Translations under genes and position numbers: made by a program | Notes under the pieces: generated by a model | The model's input: the letters and a program-made list of their open reading frames with translations, nothing else | Told to the model about the DNA's origin: nothing | Databases searched by the model: none | Source: Methanobacteriaceae archaeon | Lineage (GTDB): Archaea; Methanobacteriota; Methanobacteria; Methanobacteriales; Methanobacteriaceae | Assembly: GCA_027318585.1 (NCBI GenBank) | Contig: DAHVOW010000002.1 | Span: forward strand, 93,075 to 157,074 | Direction: 5' to 3' | DNA: 64,000 bases | Part shown: positions 1-8,092 of the stretch, piece by piece | How the letters are laid out: every line of letters begins with the position of its first letter | Position numbering within the stretch: position 1 is the first letter of the stretch

Positions 1-109
1 AACCAGTCGCCGGCGTAGAGTATCTGAAAACGTAACCAAAGAGATTTAATTTATCATAAGCTAATTTTTTAAAATTACCCCATTATCCTGATTAATTTAT
101 CCGGACTCT

Positions 110-1159
110 TTAAAATTTGCGTCGGATGTGGGGCATTAATCTGAAAAGCAATGCTTCAGCATCCCCCTTGTCTTTCATCCCACGAGCCACGATTTTTCCC
201 TTAGAAAAAATGGTAACATTAATCTCATCCAGTTTTAATAGGGCCACTCCCATCTCCAGGGAGTATTTAACATTCCCTAACTTTTTTAATCCTTCACAAC
301 TCTTTTCTATATCCAGTTGGTATGGTAGTTCAGTTTCAAACATTATACGGTTTCTATCATCCCGGCAGGGCTTGTAAAAAACCATTTCATTTTTATGACG
401 TTGGGAACCAGCCAGATCCAAAGTAACCTTTCTAAAACCGATTGATTTAAGTTCTGAATCAATAAAAGACAAGCTTTGATTATTTAAAAGATTAGTATAG
501 TCCATTTCGATAACTGCAGTTCCATCTTCATCACGAACCCTTAAAAATTCCTTATCAGATAGATTCTTTAAGAATTTTTCGGCATAATCAATTTTTTGAA
601 GTTTCTTATTAGTTAAAAAACTTCCCGATGGTACTCGAGTAGCAAGGCAAGTTGTAGATGGTGAATAAGAAATTTTCATGTCCTTTAATAATTCTCTGAC
701 TTCCCCGGCACTCACTCCCAATTCTACCAGGGGCATTTTAATGTCTTGTTGGTAGTTAGCCTCCAAGCCGGGCCTATCCTCGAAAAGGTCAGTGACATTG
801 GTGCCGTCTGCTACGTAATCAAAACCTTTCTCCTTTAGTATTTCGCCAATTTTACCATGTATGTTTTTTTTACATAAAAAACAGCGCAGTGGAGAATTAG
901 ATACGAAATTTGGATTTTTAATGAGGTCTTCTTCAATAACTAAATGATTAATGCCTACTTGATGGGCAATTTTCCGGGCATTACCATTAAACCCACTGGG
1001 CATTACTCCATTATTAACAGTGACCGCCAAAGCCTCTGCAGAATAGTCTTGAGCAATTTTAGCCAGAAGTGTACTGTCTGCACCACCTGAAAATGCAATA
1101 ATTACCTTACGACCCCTGAAGTATTCTTTTAATTGGTCTAGTTTGTCTTCAAGTCTCAT
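110..1159 (-). CDS. larE: LarE-like ATP-dependent sulfur transferase
   Basis: A PP-loop ATPase of the LarE family, which adenylates a substrate carboxylate and inserts sulfur; in bacteria it makes the dithiolated part of the nickel-pincer cofactor. The PP-loop SGGADST is at residues 24-30. A CxxC pair (C93, C96) precedes a third cysteine, C171, in the CLATRVPSG segment where LarE carries its sulfur-donating cysteine. Three such cysteines fit the LarE subgroup proposed to use an iron-sulfur cluster rather than sacrificing one cysteine. At 349 residues it is about 70 longer than usual, the extra part being a C-terminal domain from about residue 275. It lies 30 bases downstream of the tfuA-type gene on the same strand, so its sulfur may go elsewhere than a lactate racemase. 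No clear Shine-Dalgarno site precedes the ATG. The family is clear; the substrate is not. Confidence 0.85.
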   Translation of the reverse strand: MRLEDKLDQLKEYFRGRKVIIAFSGGADSTLLAKIAQDYSAEALAVTVNNGVMPSGFNGNARKIAHQVGINHLVIEEDLIKNPNFVSNSPLRCFLCKKNIHGKIGEILKEKGFDYVADGTNVTDLFEDRPGLEANYQQDIKMPLVELGVSAGEVRELLKDMKISYSPSTTCLATRVPSGSFLTNKKLQKIDYAEKFLKNLSDKEFLRVRDEDGTAVIEMDYTNLLNNQSLSFIDSELKSIGFRKVTLDLAGSQRHKNEMVFYKPCRDDRNRIMFETELPYQLDIEKSCEGLKKLGNVKYSLEMGVALLKLDEINVTIFSKGKIVARGMKDKGDAEALLFRLMPHIRRKF

Positions 1160-1189
1160 GTTGGTCTTGTTTTTTTAATCTTAATTTTT

Positions 1190-1837
1190 TTAAAGGTTCA
1201 TATGATTCTTTATGTAGTTTAAAACTTCTTTCGCATCTTGTTTTTTGATATCCCTGCCTTTATCATCCAAAAACCTTTTTAACCTATTCATTTTTTTATC
1301 ATCCAGATTGGAGTTTCTAAAAACCAAATTATAAGTCCTTTTTGGGTAGTAAATCTCCTTTGCAGCTTGATAGAGATGATCTGAATCTTCAGAGGAAATT
1401 ATGCCCTCCTGAGTAGCTTTATCAAAATTATACTTCATGCTTATCAGGGCTTCAGAGAGCTGTTGGTTGGTAGATGGTTCAAAAACCACCGCCACATCAT
1501 CATCGGATTCCACCAAACCATCTTTATATGCTTTAAAAACCCTTCCCACACCAATCATTCCCATATCTTCCAGCTCTGCTGATCTTAGAGCGCCCATACT
1601 GGCACCACCCACTACTATGATGCCCTGTTCAATGGCTTCCATAATCTCTCGGTGGGAAACTGCTGGTTGCTGATGAAAAACCCCATCAATTATGCCTATT
1701 ATAACCGGATGATCATTTATAGCCTTAGCAACATCACCCCTGCCCACAGGAGGTCTGTAATCGGCTTTTAATATCTTTCCCGCCTCTTCATGACTTAAAG
1801 AAGGGCCTGTGAAGATTATGATCCTGTTTTTAACCAA
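1190..1837 (-). CDS. tfuA: TfuA-like protein, McrA-glycine thioamidation type
   Basis: TfuA-domain proteins work with YcaO enzymes; in methanogens the pair makes thioglycine in the McrA subunit of methyl-coenzyme M reductase. The N-terminal IIIFTGPSLS, the central GGASMGALRSAE segment and a DDVAVV motif are typical of the family, and the length (215 residues from this start) is normal for the methanogen version. I use TTG at 1837 because AGGTG lies five bases before it; a GTG nine bases further upstream overlaps that site and is less likely. No ycaO gene is in the window, so the partner must lie elsewhere. The downstream larE homologue is the only sulfur-transfer gene nearby. The TfuA assignment is solid; the McrA role is inferred from the family and the host. 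Confidence 0.85.
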   Translation of the reverse strand: MVKNRIIIFTGPSLSHEEAGKILKADYRPPVGRGDVAKAINDHPVIIGIIDGVFHQQPAVSHREIMEAIEQGIIVVGGASMGALRSAELEDMGMIGVGRVFKAYKDGLVESDDDVAVVFEPSTNQQLSEALISMKYNFDKATQEGIISSEDSDHLYQAAKEIYYPKRTYNLVFRNSNLDDKKMNRLKRFLDDKGRDIKKQDAKEVLNYIKNHMNL

Positions 1838-1921
1838 AAATAACACCTGGAAGTATTTTAGTTATAATTGAATACTGGATTAAATGAGTTTTTTGATCTA
1901 ACAAAAAAAGAGTCAATGTGA

Positions 1922-2416
1922 TCAAAGGAAGTCAAACCCAGCCACTTCCTTATGGAGCCTTGTCAGACGTTCTAAAGAAGGATGTTCCGGCCCTAAACGT
2001 TTTTCCCATTTTCTGAGGACAAAATTCAGGCCCACGTCTTTCTGATAATGGACCAGGTTATCGGCATGGGCCACTATCTTCTCCTCCAGGGTCTGGGGAG
2101 TGTAGTCTTTAGGTGGCAGACCTAACTCCAGAGCCTCCTGAGGAGGTATACCTGCTCCAATATGTCTTTCAACTATTCGGGTTAGATCAGAAGAAAATTC
2201 CATTTTTTTTAGTATCTGGGCACCTACTATGGCATGAGAAATATCGTTGGATTGACATCGGCCTACATCATGTAGTAGTGCACCGTTTTTTACAAGTTCT
2301 AGATCTACATGTGGTGAAAAATTTCTGGCCAGAGTAAGTGCTCGTTTTTCAACTGCTTGGCAGTGTTTAATTACTTCTTCTGGGCAGTCAAGTTTTTCAT
2401 ATAATTGGAAAATCAA
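1922..2416 (-). CDS. HD-domain hydrolase (archaeal HDIG family)
   Basis: A 164-residue single-domain HD phosphohydrolase. The metal-binding His-Asp pair is in LLHDVGRC, with further metal-site histidines in ISHAIVG and VERHIGAG and the distal aspartate in IVAHADNLV. This spacing matches the small archaeal HDIG proteins related to tRNA/nucleotide phosphohydrolases; the substrate is unknown. The start is TTG, eight bases after GAGGG. It is transcribed in the same direction as tfuA and larE, 84 bases upstream of the chosen tfuA start, and could be in the same unit, but nothing ties it functionally to them. Confidence 0.8.
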   Translation of the reverse strand: MIFQLYEKLDCPEEVIKHCQAVEKRALTLARNFSPHVDLELVKNGALLHDVGRCQSNDISHAIVGAQILKKMEFSSDLTRIVERHIGAGIPPQEALELGLPPKDYTPQTLEEKIVAHADNLVHYQKDVGLNFVLRKWEKRLGPEHPSLERLTRLHKEVAGFDFL

Positions 2417-2461
2417 ATGGAAGCCCTCAAGAAGTTTAATTTAAAAAAACTAGATTAATTT

Positions 2462-2947
2462 TTAACTTATTTTTTCCTTGAGTTCTTTTAATTCCATGAT
2501 GATTTTGGAGTTATCTTGGAATTCCAACTTAAATCCACATTCCGGACAGATAAAATTATTTTCAGAAGCCTCTTCAAAGTTATAGCGGCAATTGTTTCCG
2601 CAGATGAAGAACATATTATCTTCTTCATACTCCAGTGATTCATTAATCTCACGGGAGTAGTTTTCATATCTTTTGTTGATGATTTCTGAGATTTTATCTT
2701 CCTCAAATTTCCAGTTGTAGGTGTACCACTGAGTTTCTGGATCTTTACTACGTTTATAGCTGGCTGCTCCAGCATCGTATAACTTGTATAAAATCCTACG
2801 CACAATGTTAAGCCTGATTTCAGTTTTTTCTGCAATTTCTTCATCGGTGGTTTTGCCGGATAATAAACACTGAATAATAGGGATGCTGTTTTCCTCATCA
2901 GCAGTGATACCCATGATAATTTCATGAACAGTGTTGTCGTTTAACAT
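2462..2947 (-). CDS. tfe: Transcription factor E alpha subunit (TFE)
   Basis: Archaeal TFE, homologue of the N-terminal half of TFIIE-alpha, helps open promoters with TBP, TFB and RNA polymerase. The protein has an N-terminal winged helix (about residues 1-90, including GKTTDEEIAEKTEIRLNIVR) and a C-terminal zinc ribbon with C116, C120, C134 and C137. I start it at the ATG preceded by GGAGTGA six bases away, giving 161 residues, the normal size. The reading frame is open for 38 more codons upstream with another ATG, but that extension matches nothing in the family and would skip the strong Shine-Dalgarno site. Confidence 0.92.
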   Translation of the reverse strand: MLNDNTVHEIIMGITADEENSIPIIQCLLSGKTTDEEIAEKTEIRLNIVRRILYKLYDAGAASYKRSKDPETQWYTYNWKFEEDKISEIINKRYENYSREINESLEYEEDNMFFICGNNCRYNFEEASENNFICPECGFKLEFQDNSKIIMELKELKEKIS

Positions 2948-3325
2948 TTTAGTCACTCCTTCATCTTCAGGATGGTTTAAAATTCCTTGGATTACCAGAT
3001 CATTGAGCTTGAGCATTTTATAAGTCCCCCTAAGGCGATATAGGGCTATTATGTCTTCCAAGCACCATATGAATCCGCAAATTTAAGCCCTTAATGAGTC
3101 GCCTAAATCTTAACAGGCAGAACCTGCTTAGCCATCTATAGGTCCATATACATGTTTCTGAGGTTAATATTGGCCTTCTTAAGGAGAAACACAATTTTAT
3201 TGATTTAAGGCAAAATTCTCTATTGAGGTTTAAAAAACACCTTCCTTTAGTACACCTATATATTGACATATTACTATTTAAATTTTGTTGAATTAACAAA
3301 AGCAATATACGGTATCAGAGAAGCT
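2948..3325. other. 378-base gap between the CofE-like gene and tfe
   Basis: No convincing gene. Minus-strand ORFs here (the in-frame extension of tfe and a 91-codon frame at 3030-3305) lack family features and Shine-Dalgarno sites and are rich in Leu, Arg and Cys, as expected from chance. The tfe leader must start within this stretch. An AT-rich segment around 3250-3280 could hold a TATA box for leftward transcription. I see no tRNA or strong hairpin. Confidence 0.4.
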
Positions 3326-4180
3326 TTAGAGCATTCTGACAATAACTGCAGGCGTGTGAGGTACGGAATCAAGCATATCCACCGTTACCCCGGAAAAGTC
3401 CTCGTTAAAAGTTTGGGTCATATCATAAACTGTTTCCATGTTTATTTCATTCTTTTTTTGACACTCCTCAGCTATTAAAGAAACTTCTATAACTTGTTCT
3501 AGGTTCATAAACCTGGAAACAGCAAGAGTAGTGGGCCCCTGAATAGTTCCAATTCTTCCCAACAAATAAGCAAAAATACCTAAATTACTCTTTATTTGAG
3601 TTATAGCACATGGTAATGATGTAAAACTAATTCCTGCCAATTTATAAGTTGCATCAGTGTCTATAATCATTACAGTAACCTTTTTACCCATTCTAGAGTA
3701 AATTTCAGAACTTATATCATCCACCACTTTCTGGGGCTTTATCGGGAGTAAAGAGACGTATGTTCCAGGAGCATTGCTTAGATCTACTCCTGCCTCTGAG
3801 GCAGGTTTGAGGGCGTGTTTCCACCCGTAAAATCTTAGAATCAGCTCTTTATGATATCGGGCCTCCGGTGGAAGTCTTTTAAGGTTACGGATAGTTCTTT
3901 TTTTTATACCGAATAAAGGGCCCAAAATGTAGCCCCACAGATACTTAGACCACCAATCTGCCAGTAAATAAGCTGCAAAGGACGGTTTGAATCTTGATTC
4001 ATCTACAATTCTTCCCTGGGAGATGGCTATGGGTGTTTCTGAAATTACCAAGAAATCATTATCTTCCACTACATCTTCCAAAGCGTCAATGATTATATCA
4101 TAAGACTGGTTGGGTTTAATGTAGTTGGTATGAATCGGAATAGCCTTATATGATTCAGGAATAGAAACAGCTTTTTTCAT
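3326..4180 (-). CDS. CofE-like protein (F420-0:gamma-glutamyl ligase family)
   Basis: A 284-residue protein related to coenzyme F420-0:L-glutamate ligase, which adds gamma-linked glutamates to F420-0 using GTP. The N-terminal block (YKAIPIHTNYIKP, DNDFLVISETPIAISQGRIVDE) and the later VTVMIIDTDATYK and GTIQGPTTLAVSRF segments follow the CofE fold. The centre is diverged (LADWWSKYLWGYILGPLFG) and the protein is longer than canonical CofE (about 250), so it is probably a paralogue rather than the F420 enzyme. The next two genes downstream encode an Fe-S protein and a HypB-like GTPase, 29 bases and further on, suggesting a shared role in building a metal or cofactor centre. Family membership is fairly sure, the reaction unknown. 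Confidence 0.7.
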   Translation of the reverse strand: MKKAVSIPESYKAIPIHTNYIKPNQSYDIIIDALEDVVEDNDFLVISETPIAISQGRIVDESRFKPSFAAYLLADWWSKYLWGYILGPLFGIKKRTIRNLKRLPPEARYHKELILRFYGWKHALKPASEAGVDLSNAPGTYVSLLPIKPQKVVDDISSEIYSRMGKKVTVMIIDTDATYKLAGISFTSLPCAITQIKSNLGIFAYLLGRIGTIQGPTTLAVSRFMNLEQVIEVSLIAEECQKKNEINMETVYDMTQTFNEDFSGVTVDMLDSVPHTPAVIVRML

Positions 4181-4209
4181 GGCTTAAATCAGATAATATA
4201 TGCGGATGA

Positions 4210-4893
4210 TCATCCTTTAATGGGAGGCGCCCAAACTTTGAGATCAATTCCCTCAATAATTGCATTACGTCCTTCCAACTGTACCACCACTCCAGAGTGC
4301 ACCTTCTGCATCATGCAATGGAAGGGCAGGAAACGAACAGTTTCTCCCACGGCGGGAAGTTTTCCTTCGATAATACCTTGGAAACCACCCACCATACAAA
4401 CGCCCACCTCCTTGTAAGGAAAATCAACTTCGGGGTTGACCCTGTGACAGGGCCCAACCAGGTGTACGGTTATGAGTCCATGGTTTTCATCTAGTATTTC
4501 GCCAAAATGAGTGATTGGACAACCAAGCGGCCGGTAGCGGATTATGTCGCCTTTTTTAAGTTCTTCCCTGGTGAAGGGATATAGAACCTCACGGCAGGAA
4601 TGTTCCTCAGGGAGAGGTTTTAATATAAAGTCCGCTTCATAGCCATCCAAAACTCCCACGACCTTGGTTTCAGGAGCTAAGATCTTTTCTTCTTTAAGTA
4701 TTTTTTCTGCTTTATCACGGTTTTCATCAAAAAGTTCTTGGTACATGAAGCGGCATTTTGTTAATTGGGATCGTTTTCTTAACAGAGCTGCTGCGAATTC
4801 ATCACAGCGGGCATAACCACAGATTCCACAATTGTAGCCGGGTAACAGCGTAACCAGTTTATCCCTCTGGTTTACATCTATCTTTTTAGCCAT
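4210..4893 (-). CDS. Iron-sulfur protein with PF04060-type 4Fe-4S domain
   Basis: A 227-residue soluble protein. Its N-terminus carries C22-x2-C25-x4-C30-x16-C47, the compact 4Fe-4S motif found in RnfB and in the corrinoid protein of acetyl-CoA synthase. The remaining 170 residues hold further conserved-looking cysteines and histidines (EEHSC, LGCPITHFGE, GPCHRVN, EVGVCMVGG, PFHCMMQKVH) and look like a dedicated metal-binding or docking domain. I do not recognise a named function. It begins five bases after the stop of the GTPase gene, so the two are surely co-transcribed. A metallocentre assembly role is inferred from the pairing only. Confidence 0.75.
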   Translation of the reverse strand: MAKKIDVNQRDKLVTLLPGYNCGICGYARCDEFAAALLRKRSQLTKCRFMYQELFDENRDKAEKILKEEKILAPETKVVGVLDGYEADFILKPLPEEHSCREVLYPFTREELKKGDIIRYRPLGCPITHFGEILDENHGLITVHLVGPCHRVNPEVDFPYKEVGVCMVGGFQGIIEGKLPAVGETVRFLPFHCMMQKVHSGVVVQLEGRNAIIEGIDLKVWAPPIKG

Positions 4894-4898
4894 GTGAC

Positions 4899-5600
4899 CT
4901 ATTCTCCCTCGTAACTCTGGAATCCGTCTATACGGCGCAATATACCCCTATGATACTTCTTATTTACCTTGGTTTCCCCTACACATAAAGTGCACACTGC
5001 CAGGGGGGCAGAATGACGTAATTTTTCATCTTCCAGGGAAACTTCCTGTGAATTCATCATTTCCTCAGCAAGTTCGGTGCACCCCTGACCACTTAAACCA
5101 TTGGCATCAATTATTTTACAGTTAGGATTCACTTCCAGAACTCTCTCCCGGAATATTTCCCTTTCTGCCTGAGAAATCATGTCTCCCTTGGTTACCACGG
5201 CAATATCAGATGTGGATAAGAATGGTCCCACCTTTAAGGGCGTGTTGGGACCGCTGGTGGCATCGATTACGCACACCCCCAGGGAGTTCCTGGTGAAAGG
5301 AGCACAACGATGACATAGACCCGCAGTTTCAATGACCAAAAAATCGGCTTCATTATCCTGGGCCCATTTAATCATGTCTTCCAGGTTGTAGATGGCGTAG
5401 TGGTCGGGGCACATGTCCATGGACAGGCCTACCAAGTTGGGTACGCCAACCCTGTCAAATTTCGTTCCATCATCAGTATACAGGCAGTCCACTTTGACCA
5501 CTGCAGGTTTGAAACCCTGTTCCTTCAGACTACGTAGGGCATGTATGAGCACAGCTGTTTTCCCGGAGCCGGGAGTACCAGCCACGATTACCATTCGCAT
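4899..5600 (-). CDS. HypB/CooC-like P-loop GTPase or ATPase
   Basis: A 233-residue SIMIBI-class nucleotide-binding protein like HypB, UreG and CooC, which load nickel or guard metal insertion. Walker A GTPGSGKT is near the N-terminus, an ETAGLCHRCAPFTR segment resembles the metal/Cys switch region, and VVTKGDM is the NKxD-like guanine specificity motif. A C-terminal CTLC pair adds two more possible ligands. Several candidate starts exist (GTG 5609, ATG 5600, ATG 5594); AAGTGATC just upstream favours one of the ATGs. It is not hypB itself: hypD is 16 kb away and hypB proper has a histidine or cysteine-rich N-terminus. Probably supplies energy for metal insertion with the adjacent Fe-S protein. 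Confidence 0.75.
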   Translation of the reverse strand: MRMVIVAGTPGSGKTAVLIHALRSLKEQGFKPAVVKVDCLYTDDGTKFDRVGVPNLVGLSMDMCPDHYAIYNLEDMIKWAQDNEADFLVIETAGLCHRCAPFTRNSLGVCVIDATSGPNTPLKVGPFLSTSDIAVVTKGDMISQAEREIFRERVLEVNPNCKIIDANGLSGQGCTELAEEMMNSQEVSLEDEKLRHSAPLAVCTLCVGETKVNKKYHRGILRRIDGFQSYEGE

Positions 5601-5772
5601 ATTGATCACTTGTTAGTTGAATTTAGTTCATATTCAATGTCTTAAATCTATTTTATAAACAGAACAAGAAATATCTCTTCTTCCATTATTAAGCTTTTAC
5701 TTATTTAAACATATTAATTTTGAGATGATATTTTAAGGATGTTTTAAAATAATTTAAGTGGAGATGAAGAAG

Positions 5773-6252
5773 ATGGCCCGAAGAGAAGCGAAAATGTATT
5801 ATGATCAGGCCCTATCATTCCTTGGTCAGGGACAGGTCAAAAAATCCATAGAATTTTTGGATAAAGCCCTGGAAATTGACGAAAAATACTTCCCGGCCTG
5901 GAATAATAAGGGGGTGGCTCTTTTGGAGCTGGGAGATTATCAGGAAGCTCTTAACTGTTTTGAACAGGTGATTCAGCTAAATCCCCTTGATAATATGGCT
6001 CTGTATAACAAAGGATACGTCTTATTAATTTTAGAGATGTATAAAGAATCTGTGGAAACCTTTGACATTTTTCTGGTAAGGTATTCACAGGAAGACCACT
6101 TCTATAAATTTGCCCTTTATTTACAAGCTAAAGGCTTTTATTTCATTAAGGAAAATGAAAAGGCAATCAATTTACTTCAGAAGGCCATTGAAATAGATTC
6201 TAATTTTGAGGAAGCCAATGAACTACTAAGTTTGGTTTCGAAAGAAAATTAG
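5773..6252 (+). CDS. Tetratricopeptide repeat protein
   Basis: A 159-residue protein made of about four TPR units (for example SIEFLDKALEIDEKYFPAWNNKG and ALNCFEQVIQLNPLDNMALYNKG), a scaffold for protein-protein contacts. No signal peptide or membrane segment. I start at ATG 5773, ten bases after GGAGATGA; the GTG at 5758 has no Shine-Dalgarno site. A TATA-like run lies at 5740-5756. It stands alone between two leftward units, so no partner can be named. TPR proteins are abundant in Methanobacterium. Confidence 0.8.
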   Translation: MARREAKMYYDQALSFLGQGQVKKSIEFLDKALEIDEKYFPAWNNKGVALLELGDYQEALNCFEQVIQLNPLDNMALYNKGYVLLILEMYKESVETFDIFLVRYSQEDHFYKFALYLQAKGFYFIKENEKAINLLQKAIEIDSNFEEANELLSLVSKEN

Positions 6253-6360
6253 ATTGATTTAGCTTCAAAAACCGTTTAAAAGATTAATGGCTTGATCTGG
6301 ATAATTTTCTTGAAAAAAATAAATTAGGGAATTTAAATAATTGAAGACATTATGAATCTG

Positions 6361-7131
6361 CTAAAATTCAATTTCTTCGAAGTCCTCGATGACCTCTCCA
6401 TTTCGGACCTTTTCCCTTAAACTGAGCATCAATTCATCAATCTTGTTTAATTTACTTGAAATCTCTTTTTCAGATGACGAAGTACCAACCACCTTCTCCA
6501 TCCCACCGTTTCTCATTACAATACGCTTGTCAGTCATGAGGGCCAACACCGGGTCGTGGGTAACTACTAATACTATTTTCCCATGGCCAGCCAAGACTTT
6601 TAGGGCATCATGTTTCCTTATACCGGCGTTTTCAATCTCATCTATGAGGACTATAGGAGAATTACTAATTATAGCCACATCTGCGACCATTAACGCTCTT
6701 GATTGCCCCCCACTCAAGATAGTGAGTTCATGTTCTTTTTTTATGGGCTCACCGGTGAGGGTGTTTGCCAGTTTCACCACTTTATCCACGCAGGTATTGC
6801 TGGCTCCCCGGCATTTGGCATGAAGACTTAAAAAGTCCCCTACAGTCATATCTGCCAGGAAATTCATATTCTGGGACAGTTGGGCAACCATCTTCTTGCG
6901 AGGGTTAGTTCGGTCTTCGTAACTGGGTTCTTCATCATTAACCAGGATCTTCCGCTTGGAGAAGGTGTCTTTCTGGGCCAGTTGTTCAATATCCCCAATA
7001 AGGGAACTTTTACCACTTCCAGTAGGCCCTACTACTCCAAAAATTTCTCCTTTTTTTATAATAACTTCTTTCAGGGGTTCTTCATTCCCCTGTTTGTCGT
7101 AGCCGCCTTTAATGGTTATCTTCTCAATCAT
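6361..7131 (-). CDS. Soluble ABC-type ATPase coupled to comA
   Basis: A 256-residue ABC ATPase with every catalytic element: Walker A GPTGSGKSS, Q-loop region VAQLSQN, signature LSGGQ, Walker B IVLIDEIENAG and H-loop VVTHD. It contains a CRGASNTC insert in the helical subdomain. No permease gene is nearby. Its ATG overlaps the comA stop codon (TAATG), so its translation is coupled to comA. ABC ATPases of this soluble kind are known in methanogens (for example component A2/AtwA of methyl-CoM reductase activation), but this shorter protein is not that one. A role in coenzyme M or Mcr maturation is possible from context; the substrate is unknown. Confidence 0.8.
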   Translation of the reverse strand: MIEKITIKGGYDKQGNEEPLKEVIIKKGEIFGVVGPTGSGKSSLIGDIEQLAQKDTFSKRKILVNDEEPSYEDRTNPRKKMVAQLSQNMNFLADMTVGDFLSLHAKCRGASNTCVDKVVKLANTLTGEPIKKEHELTILSGGQSRALMVADVAIISNSPIVLIDEIENAGIRKHDALKVLAGHGKIVLVVTHDPVLALMTDKRIVMRNGGMEKVVGTSSSEKEISSKLNKIDELMLSLREKVRNGEVIEDFEEIEF

Positions 7132-7904
7132 TACAAATTCACCTTTCCCAAAGTATCTCCTCTGAGACCTCTACGCATGGTTTCCAGTGAGGTAATCTCT
7201 TCTGGGGCTATGTTACCCAGGTTCACGTTGGGGCCCATATTCAGTATGAAATATACTTGCTGATTTTTCTGGGGAGCTTCCCAGATTATCATCTCGGGTT
7301 TGGTATTATCCATGAAGAATTGTACTTCATCTTCTTTAACATTTCCATTCTTATCATAAATACCGATACCTTTTCCTCCTTCCCGGGCCTCCAGAAGAAC
7401 CCAGTCGGCACCGGCATCTATATCTTCGTTAACCATTTCTACCTTTCGGGAGATTCCTATCTTCTGATCTTTTTTTGGATCCTTTTTTCCCACTTCGGTT
7501 ATGGTCTTAAACCCGCAATCCTTAACTTTACCTATGATCTCAGCCCTATCTTCAGGTAAGATTTCTATTGTGCCATCGGATATCTCAATGGCCTCAAATC
7601 CTAGTTGCTTTGCTTCCAGTAAGTACTGATCCATTTTATCCTGGACGTAAGCCACTTCCAAAAGAGTGCCACCTGGATAAGGTTTCACACCGTAAGATTT
7701 GTATAAATTAATTTTTTCTACGATAATAGCTCTATTATGGATAGCTGAGGTCCCCCATCCTAATTTGGCAAGATTGATGTATTTTCCAGAAATTTTAAGG
7801 AGATCATCCAATGTACTGGGGCCTAGACCCTTATCTAGCATCATTGTGATTCCGGTGCCGGGTTGGGGTTTGCGATCTTGGGTCAGGAAATTAAAAGCAA
7901 GCAA
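7131..7904 (-). CDS. comA: Phosphosulfolactate synthase
   Basis: ComA adds sulfite to phosphoenolpyruvate to form (2R)-phospho-3-sulfolactate, the first step of coenzyme M synthesis. The 257-residue TIM-barrel protein matches the family along its length: TMMLDKGLGP, NLAKLGWGTSA, VKPYPGGTLLEVAY, FEAIEISDG, ITEVGKKDP, DWVLLEAREGGKGIGIYD and the C-terminal ETMRRGLRGDT. The divergent promoter region to its right carries a 19-base tandem repeat that may regulate it. The downstream ABC ATPase is translationally coupled. No other com gene is in the window. Confidence 0.93.
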   Translation of the reverse strand: MLAFNFLTQDRKPQPGTGITMMLDKGLGPSTLDDLLKISGKYINLAKLGWGTSAIHNRAIIVEKINLYKSYGVKPYPGGTLLEVAYVQDKMDQYLLEAKQLGFEAIEISDGTIEILPEDRAEIIGKVKDCGFKTITEVGKKDPKKDQKIGISRKVEMVNEDIDAGADWVLLEAREGGKGIGIYDKNGNVKEDEVQFFMDNTKPEMIIWEAPQKNQQVYFILNMGPNVNLGNIAPEEITSLETMRRGLRGDTLGKVNL

Positions 7905-7946
7905 TCATTCTCACCACGTTTTTATATGATTTTGATAATTAAAATA

Positions 7947-7985
7947 TCCTTATTATATGTAAACATCCCTATTATATGTAAGTAT
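7947..7985. repeat. Two tandem 19-base repeats between divergent promoters
   Basis: Two adjacent copies, 7947-7965 and 7966-7984, share TATTATATGTAA preceded by TCC, with one mismatch before the core and differences only near the 3' end. They sit between comA (leftward) and the pyruvate-kinase-domain gene (rightward), just upstream of a TATA-like run for comA at about 7919-7930. They may be binding sites for a regulator; no protein is identified. Confidence 0.6.
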
Positions 7986-8092
7986 GAATGAAGGTGTAAA
8001 GTATTGGGTGGATCTTCCTATAAAAATCCTATCCCATCTTTTTAGCCTGTTCATTATACTTTAAATAAAGCTAACCAATATGTGGTGGTTCT

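Noticed and set aside
1..109. Possible C-terminal tail of a gene entering from the left
   Set aside because: Several frames are open for a few codons on either strand; none can be tied to a family from so little sequence.
2948..3061. 38-codon N-terminal extension of TFE
   Set aside because: The frame is open, but the strong Shine-Dalgarno site and homologous N-terminus are at 2947.
3030..3305. 91-codon minus-strand ORF
   Set aside because: No ribosome site, odd composition, overlaps the tfe leader; most likely chance.
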